In this document: positions 6,213 to 10,459 of the stretch, piece after piece
Layout of the letters: each line of letters opens with the position of its first letter
Position numbering within the stretch: position 1 is the first letter of the stretch
Source: an uncultured Campylobacter sp.
GTDB lineage: Bacteria > Campylobacterota > Campylobacteria > Campylobacterales > Campylobacteraceae
Direction: 5' to 3'
DNA: 10,459 nucleotides
Assembly (NCBI RefSeq): GCF_938017705.1
Contig: NZ_CALIIS010000131.1
Location: 1-10,459, forward strand
The notes under the pieces: model-generated
What the model was told of the DNA's origin: nothing
Seen by the model: the letters and a program-made list of their open reading frames with translations, nothing else
Database searches by the model: none
Program-made: the position numbers and the translations under genes

Positions 6213-7310
6213 TTAACCCGCGTTTTTGACGTCACCGTATTTAAAATACGCTGCGCACGCCCCTTCTGAGCTTACCATGCACGATCCTATCGGATTTTGC
6301 GGCGTACAGTGCTTGCCGAAGACCTTGCAATCATAGGGGCTTTTTTTGCCGCGCAAAATTTCACCGCAGATACAGGCCTTGCTCTCGGGAGCGCTCTGTA
6401 CGCTGCAATCAAACTGCACCCTGGCATCCAGAGCCGCGTACTCGGGTCGTAACTTCATGCCACTTTTTGGAATTTCGCCGAGCCCTCGCCACGGAAAATC
6501 GCAAATTTCAAAATATTTATCTATCAAATTTTGCGCTTTTTGGTTGCCGCCCTCTTTTACGACGCGCTCGTATTCGTTGAAAACCTCGTAGGTGCCGGCG
6601 TTTTGCTGCTCGACCAAATTTAACACGCCCGCCATTATGTCAAGCGGCTCAAATCCGCTTACGGCGATCGGCTTTTTGTAATCGCGCGCTATGCCCTCGT
6701 AGGCCTTCGCGCCGGTGATCACGCTTACGTGGCTAGGCCCTAAAAACGCGTCTATCTGCACGTCCGCGTCGTCTAAGATCGCTCGCACGGGAGCGGGCAC
6801 CGTTACATGGTTGATGTGAAAAAAGAGATTTTTTAGCCCCAAGCTTAGCGCTTTATCGATCAGCACGGCGCTCATCGGCGTCGTCGTCTCAAAGCCGATC
6901 GCAAAAAATATCACCGTTTTTTGCGGATTTTCCTGCGCGATCTTTATACAATCAAGCGGACTATAAAGCGCCCTGATGTCGTGCCCCTCGCCGCGCAGCT
7001 TCTGTAAGCTCGTGCGAGAGCCAGGAACTCGAAGCATGTCTGCTAGAGTGCAAAAGATACTCTGCGGCATCGCGGCAAGCTTGATCGCCTCGTCGATGCG
7101 ACTGCGCGGCATCACGCACACCGGACAGCCGGGGCCGTGGATAAATTTGATATTTTTGCCGACCAGGCTCGGAAGGCCGAATTTCATGATCGAGTGCGTG
7201 TGTCCGCCGCAAATCTCCATAATATTTAGCGGCTTTTTGCTTTTAGAAATTATCAGCTTGCTAAGTGCTAAAATCAGCTCCTTATCCCTAAAATCCTTGA
7301 TTAGATCCAT
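6213..7310 (-). CDS. hypD: HypD, iron-sulfur scaffold that assembles the Fe(CN)2CO unit
   Basis: HypD, with HypC, holds the iron while the cyanide and CO ligands are added. Its 365 residues are normal for the family. CGGHTH (Cys34, His36, His38) and GPGCPVC (Cys62, Cys65) form the iron and thiol redox site, and GFETTTP (139-145) is the conserved central motif. The C-terminal region carries Cys313, Cys315, Cys328, Cys335, Cys344 and Cys352, among which are the [4Fe-4S] ligands. IPKSGMKLRPEYAALDA precedes them, as in other HypD proteins. The ATG at 7310 has AAGG six bases upstream. It follows hypC by 35 bases, and hypE follows after a spacer of about 180 bases that holds no gene. The assignment is certain from the motifs. 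Confidence 0.97.
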   Translation of the reverse strand: MDLIKDFRDKELILALSKLIISKSKKPLNIMEICGGHTHSIMKFGLPSLVGKNIKFIHGPGCPVCVMPRSRIDEAIKLAAMPQSIFCTLADMLRVPGSRTSLQKLRGEGHDIRALYSPLDCIKIAQENPQKTVIFFAIGFETTTPMSAVLIDKALSLGLKNLFFHINHVTVPAPVRAILDDADVQIDAFLGPSHVSVITGAKAYEGIARDYKKPIAVSGFEPLDIMAGVLNLVEQQNAGTYEVFNEYERVVKEGGNQKAQNLIDKYFEICDFPWRGLGEIPKSGMKLRPEYAALDARVQFDCSVQSAPESKACICGEILRGKKSPYDCKVFGKHCTPQNPIGSCMVSSEGACAAYFKYGDVKNAG

Positions 7311-7345
7311 TATTTACCTTAAATTTTACGGGTTTGCAAGCCGTT

Positions 7346-7627
7346 TTAATTCTCTGCGCCGGCTCTCGGCTCTATGTTTTCATACACAGAGCCCTCTTCC
7401 GCCCTCATCTGCTTTGCGATCTGCTCGTAAATTTCGATACTTTCCTTCGCTCGCTGCGTATCGATCTTCTCCATCGCAAAGCCCACGTGGATCAGCACGT
7501 ACTCCCCGACCGCCGCGGGCTCGGGAAGCAGATCCAAGCTCACGCCGCGGCGCACGCCCAGAGTCTCCACGGTCGCGAAATTATTTTCGTCGATCGAGAT
7601 GATTTTTGAAGGGATTGAAAGGCACAT
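7346..7627 (-). CDS. hypC: HypC, hydrogenase maturation chaperone
   Basis: HypC binds HypD and the hydrogenase large-subunit precursor and carries the iron moiety between them. The start MCLSIPSKI provides the essential Cys2, which becomes the N-terminal residue after Met removal. The small OB-like barrel follows (TVETLGVRRGVSLDLL, then VGEYVLIHVGFAMEKID). A longer reading frame exists upstream to 7666, but its extra 13 residues lie inside hypB and would bury the Cys2 motif, so ATG 7627 is right. The ATG overlaps the hypB stop in TAATG, which points to translational coupling, and AAGGA lies within the end of hypB. At 93 residues it is somewhat longer than usual, owing to an acidic tail (about residues 72-93). 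Confidence 0.96.
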   Translation of the reverse strand: MCLSIPSKIISIDENNFATVETLGVRRGVSLDLLPEPAAVGEYVLIHVGFAMEKIDTQRAKESIEIYEQIAKQMRAEEGSVYENIEPRAGAEN

Positions 7628-8469
7628 TAACGAAATTCCTTCTTGTATTGTAGGAATTTCAGCCATTTTTCCACGCCCTCGCCGCTTTTACTGTCAAGAG
7701 CGATGACGTCGGCTTTCGGATTGAGTTTGTGTACCTCGCGCACCACTTCCTCCATATCGAAGTCAAAATGCGGTAGCAGCGCGGTTTTAGTGATTACGAC
7801 GCAGTCTGCGCGACGAAATATTACCGGGTATTTTGCGATTTTATCGCTGCCCTCGGGCACGCTTAGAAGCACCACGTTCAGGTGCGCGCCCACGTCAAAT
7901 GCCGCCGGACAGACAAGGTTTCCGACGTTTTCTATGAAAACCAGATCCAAATTTTTAGTATCGATATGATGAAGCCCCTCGTGAACCATAAAGGCGTCCA
8001 GATGGCAGGTCTCGCCGGTACTGATCTGATGGGCCTGTGCGCCTGCTTTTATGATACGATCGGCGTCGCGGTTGGTCTCTAGGTCGCCCTCGATGACGCC
8101 GATTTTAAATTTGCCGCTTTTGATAGTCGCCTCAAGCAGCGTCGTCTTACCGCTACCGGGGCTACTCATCAAATTTAGACATAAAATTTTATCCTCGTCA
8201 AAATGAGCTCTGTTGTGAGTGGCCTCCTCGTCGTTGGCGCTTAAAATTTTACTCATCACCTCGATCGTCTTGGCGTCATTAATAGCCGCATTTACGTGGA
8301 TGTGATCGTGCGCGTCGTGCTCATGATCGATCCCCGCCTCGTGCATATGAGCGTGGGAGTGGACGGTGCCGTCCGCGTGGGTGTGGACATGCTCGTGTGT
8401 CATATCTGCGTGCGAATGGGTGCCCGCTTCGTGAGTGTGGCCTATGGAACAGCCGCAATCTTTACACAT
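7627..8469 (-). CDS. hypB: HypB, GTPase for nickel insertion, with an N-terminal histidine-rich region
   Basis: HypB is a SIMIBI-class GTPase that delivers nickel to the hydrogenase large subunit with HypA. The start MCKDCGC carries the high-affinity nickel motif of three cysteines (2, 5 and 7). Residues 11-58 hold 17 histidines, a polyhistidine region that in other HypB proteins stores nickel. The GTPase domain follows: P-loop SSPGSGKTT (about 102-110), EGDLETNRD (switch I and metal region), TGETCHLD with the Cys-His pair of the dimer-interface metal site, and FIENVGNLVCPAAFDVG with the third Cys ligand. The length of 280 is normal for the long type. AAGGAG five bases before the ATG is the strongest ribosome binding site of the cluster. 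It probably heads the hypBCD transcript. Confidence 0.97.
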   Translation of the reverse strand: MCKDCGCSIGHTHEAGTHSHADMTHEHVHTHADGTVHSHAHMHEAGIDHEHDAHDHIHVNAAINDAKTIEVMSKILSANDEEATHNRAHFDEDKILCLNLMSSPGSGKTTLLEATIKSGKFKIGVIEGDLETNRDADRIIKAGAQAHQISTGETCHLDAFMVHEGLHHIDTKNLDLVFIENVGNLVCPAAFDVGAHLNVVLLSVPEGSDKIAKYPVIFRRADCVVITKTALLPHFDFDMEEVVREVHKLNPKADVIALDSKSGEGVEKWLKFLQYKKEFR

Positions 8470-8500
8470 TTTTTCTCCTTGGATAATAAATTTTGCGCGT

Positions 8501-8506
8501 AAAATA
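8501..8506 (-). promoter_or_regulatory. Possible promoter upstream of hypB (extended -10)
   Basis: On the minus strand TGG precedes TATTTT (8506-8501), an extended -10 type element, about 20 bases before the hypB ribosome binding site. No -35 match is present. A promoter is expected because 752 bases without a gene separate nikR from hypB. No clear NikR operator is visible. This is a weak sequence-only call. Confidence 0.3.
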
Positions 8507-8657
8507 CCACGTTTTTGCTTTAAGCTGCGTAAATTTGATAAATTTTATATCGAAGTGCGAAATTTTATGAAATTTAATGAGGATTGAAATTTACGCGCTT
8601 TAGTTTTATCTAAATTTTATGCGTTGTTTACGAAGATTCGCCGCCAAATTTAAAGCT

Positions 8658-8700
8658 TGCGAGCAAAGGCGTTGCTTTTAAATTTAATCGCCTGCTCGCA
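8658..8700. repeat. Inverted repeat able to form a 12-bp hairpin
   Basis: TGCGAGCA (8658-8665) and GGCG (8668-8671) pair with CGCC (8689-8692) and TGCTCGCA (8693-8700), leaving a two-base bulge and a 17-base loop centred on AAATTT. A second inverted repeat, GCAAGCC with GGCTTGC (8705-8711 and 8729-8735), follows at once. No U run follows on either strand, so a simple terminator is not indicated. The role is unknown. Confidence 0.45.
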
Positions 8701-9221
8701 GACTGCAAGCCGCACGCCGTAAATTTAAGGCTTGCGCGGCTATGCAGCGGCTCAAAGCAATACAAAGTCACCGCAAGAATAAAGCGCGAAATTCAGGGCT
8801 TGTGAGCTGATTTTACCGGCGCTCTACAATCTCGCGTGTGCTCTACGGCGTGGCGAACATCAACGCGGCGACTGTTTTTATGCCGATTTGCGCGGATTCG
8901 GCTTTACAAATACGGCGTGAAAGCGCGGCGCCTTATAAAATTTAGTCGCAAGCTGCGCCGATCTCGCGCCAGTGCGTAAATTTAAACCCGCGGCAAGAGT
9001 GCTTTTGATTAAAATTTATAAAATTTCGCGCTCGCCGCGTAAATTTAAACAAACTTTGTTGCCGCCTAACGCAGACGCTGCGTTTAAATTTTACTACGCG
9101 ATCGCAAAATCGCTCTTCGCAACTCGCAAAAGTCGCGCAGCCTGTATTTAAATTTAGAAGCGCACGAATGGAAATGCGAAAATTTCGCGCGACGCGCTGT
9201 TTTTAAAAATGCTCAAAAGCC

Positions 9222-9653
9222 CTATGCTTCGGTGATGACCGCGTTTACGAGCTTGGAAAATTTCACCCCTTTTAGCGCGCCGATTTTGGCGCTGAGCCGC
9301 TCGATCTTTGAAATTTTATCCCGCATCGTGATCTCCTCGAAGCAGTGGCGCTCGTCGATGTGGAAGTGGCTGGTACTGATGATAGTGACGTTTGCGTGGT
9401 GCTCGATCTCTACGAGCTGCTCGATCAGATCGCTTTGGTGATGATCATACGCGATGCAAAGCACGCCCACGCAGTCCTCGTCGCTATCTCCGTGAAGCAC
9501 ACCCTCGACCATCTTTTCGCGGATCAGATCGCGGATAAACTCGCTGCGGCTTAGGTACTGCTTGGCGCGCACCATCTCATCGAGATCCTCAAAAAGCTTC
9601 GTCGGCAGCGAAATGCTAAATCTTACGGCGCTCTCTTTTTCCTCTTTTTTCAT
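9222..9653 (-). CDS. nikR: NikR, nickel-responsive ribbon-helix-helix transcription factor
   Basis: NikR is a tetramer that binds DNA when loaded with nickel and controls nickel uptake and use genes. The N-terminal ribbon-helix-helix domain is at about 9-50 (VRFSISLPTKLFEDLDEMV, then SRSEFIRDLI). The C-terminal ACT-like domain has the square-planar nickel ligands in the right spacing: His85, His96, His98 and Cys104 (HFHIDERHC), equivalent to His76, His87, His89 and Cys95 of E. coli NikR. The N-terminal extension of about nine charged residues before the first strand resembles Helicobacter NikR. The 143-residue length is normal. A G-rich site (AGGGGG) lies four bases before the ATG. The gene stands alone between hypF and hypB, so it likely has its own promoter. 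Confidence 0.96.
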   Translation of the reverse strand: MKKEEKESAVRFSISLPTKLFEDLDEMVRAKQYLSRSEFIRDLIREKMVEGVLHGDSDEDCVGVLCIAYDHHQSDLIEQLVEIEHHANVTIISTSHFHIDERHCFEEITMRDKISKIERLSAKIGALKGVKFSKLVNAVITEA

Positions 9654-10215
9654 GGTTCCCCCTATTTCGCGTATTTTGAACGTAATTTTACCGAAATTCC
9701 GCTCAAATAGTAAGAATTTTGCACGCTAATTCGGCTTATTTTTTAAAATTTAAAGCTCCATGGCATCGTGCGTATTTTGAAATTTCGCTCGCAATTTCGC
9801 GTCATATTTTAGGGCTGGCGCGATGAAATTTTACCGGCGCTAAGTTGTTTTAATTCTACCGCATCGCGTTTTGCGCTCAAATTTAAGAGGTGGGCGCCAA
9901 ATAGCGCCTTGGCTTGGGATTTATACAGTATCTAGCCACGCTCTGCGATGGAATTTTGTACCGACCGCCATGGCGGCGCGCCGTGACGCTCAAGCGGCGG
10001 CATTGTTAAATTTCAAAGTTTAACGTTTCGGCTGTGATATCAGGCGGCAAAACGTAAATTTACGCTGATTTTGCGATTTTCGAGAAGCTAGCTGCGGTGT
10101 ATTTTATCGCCCGTAGCGTATCGCAAAGTGCAGGCATAGCGCAGAGCTCAATCAAATTTATAGGCTAGATACTAATAAAATTTTACCGAGTCGGCTTAAC
10201 GCGATAGTTGCGTTT
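9654..10215. other. Non-coding spacer between hypF and nikR
   Basis: No supported gene; the best frames are a 12-codon one from 9948 plus and a 23-codon one on the minus strand, both without features. The likely nikR promoter is here; TAAAAT at 9690-9685 on the minus strand is the best -10 candidate and is weak. A G+C-rich patch at 9965-9982 holds two overlapping palindromes, CCGCCATGGCGG and GGCGCGCC. AAATTT words recur. Confidence 0.55.
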
Positions 10216-10459
10216 TTATGGACGAGCTTGGTGCGAAATTTCGCTTAGATACGCCGCGAGCTGTCCGTATGCAATACCGCTGTCGTTGCAAGGAATGGCG
10301 CGGTTTAGATGAAATTTAATGCCTCGTGCGCGCAGTTTTTCGCACGTAAGATTTAGAAGCGTGGCGTTTTGAAAGACTCCGCCGCTTAGCACGACCTCGA
10401 GCCCGAAGCCCTCCGCAAACTCCGCGATGAAGTTCGCCAGGCCGTTGATGAATTTCGTC
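10216..10459 (-). CDS. hypF: HypF, carbamoyltransferase for hydrogenase maturation, C-terminal end only
   Basis: Only the last 81 codons are in the window; the start lies beyond the right edge. HypF makes carbamoyl-adenylate from carbamoyl phosphate and ATP and loads the carbamoyl group on the terminal Cys of HypE. The visible part is the end of the Kae1-like domain: VVLSGGVFQNATLLN is the diagnostic HypF signature (SGGVFQN), and IPCNDSGIAYGQLAAY is the metal and nucleotide loop with its conserved Asn-Asp. The frame ends ISHQARP before TAA at 10218-10216. It heads the hyp gene order in this strand, followed by nikR after a 562-base spacer. Confidence 0.93.
   Translation of the reverse strand, partial: TKFINGLANFIAEFAEGFGLEVVLSGGVFQNATLLNLTCEKLRARGIKFHLNRAIPCNDSGIAYGQLAAYLSEISHQARP

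Larger units (their letters stand above)
8470..9221. other. Long structured non-coding spacer between nikR and hypB
   Basis: No convincing gene is present; the longest credible frames are about 20-25 codons (for example from 8742 plus, MQRLKAIQSHRKN). The stretch carries about 17 AAATTT words where fewer than one is expected by chance. It also holds several inverted repeats: 8658-8671 with 8689-8700, 8705-8711 with 8729-8735, and 9068-9074 with 9078-9084 (AACGCAG and CTGCGTT, loop ACG). It must contain the 3' end of the nikR transcript and the start of the hypB transcript. A decayed gene or an untranslated RNA cannot be excluded. Confidence 0.55.

Noticed and set aside
6976..7609. Forward frames opposite hypD and hypC (208 and 91 codons)
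   Set aside because: Shadows of well-supported minus-strand genes; Arg/Ser-rich products without domains.
7628..7666. Upstream extension of hypC by 13 codons
   Set aside because: It lies inside hypB and would remove the essential N-terminal Cys2 of HypC.
9176..9197. Adjacent small palindromes (GCGAAA-A-TTTCGC and GCGCG-A-CGCGC) after nikR
   Set aside because: One-base centres cannot form stable RNA loops as drawn, and no U run follows; not supported as a terminator.
10198..10214. Hairpin AACGC/GCGTT followed by several T on the plus strand, near the hypF end
   Set aside because: Five base pairs only, T run in the wrong direction for the minus-strand hypF, and no forward gene to end.

Overview
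The window looks like a chromosomal segment of a non-thermophilic Campylobacter, most likely one of the oral, medium-G+C species. I infer this from the gene order hypF-hypB-hypC-hypD-hypE-hypA, which matches the Campylobacter order as I remember it, from Helicobacter-like features of HypA and NikR, and from the very frequent word AAATTT in spacers and genes. The species is not proven. Every convincing gene is on the minus strand, so transcription runs right to left.

From right to left the layout is: the last 80 or so codons of hypF (10216-10459); a 562-base spacer; nikR, a nickel-responsive repressor (9222-9653); a 752-base spacer; then the hydrogenase maturation set hypB (7627-8469), hypC (7346-7627), hypD (6213-7310), hypE (4846-6033) and hypA (4180-4737). 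hypB, hypC and hypD are tightly packed, and hypB and hypC overlap by one base. hypE and hypA sit behind spacers of about 180 and 108 bases, and a 15-bp perfect hairpin covers the hypE stop codon. Together these proteins build the Fe(CN)2CO and nickel parts of [NiFe]-hydrogenase: HypF and HypE make the cyanide ligand, HypC and HypD assemble the iron moiety, HypA and HypB insert nickel, and NikR senses nickel. HypA and HypE carry low-complexity insertions not usual for their families.

An AT-rich block of about 580 bases (3599-4179) ends the hyp cluster. Next to it is a consensus sigma-70 promoter overlapped by a good Fur-box match. This promoter reads into a TonB-dependent outer-membrane receptor gene (1418-3533) that is broken by two frameshifts and one in-frame TAA stop, all near its 5' end. 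Twenty-seven bases downstream is an intact exported DUF4198 protein (644-1390). The pair looks like an iron-repressed metal or metal-chelate uptake operon with a recently inactivated, or switchable, receptor.

The left end holds a palindrome that may end this operon, a non-coding stretch, and the 5' part of an unrecognised two-helix membrane protein gene (1-263) that runs off the window. I saw no rRNA, tRNA, CRISPR array, insertion sequence or attachment site. The window does not show an obviously new defence or mobile system. The unusual items are the broken receptor gene, the inserts in the Hyp proteins, and the structured or AT-rich spacers.
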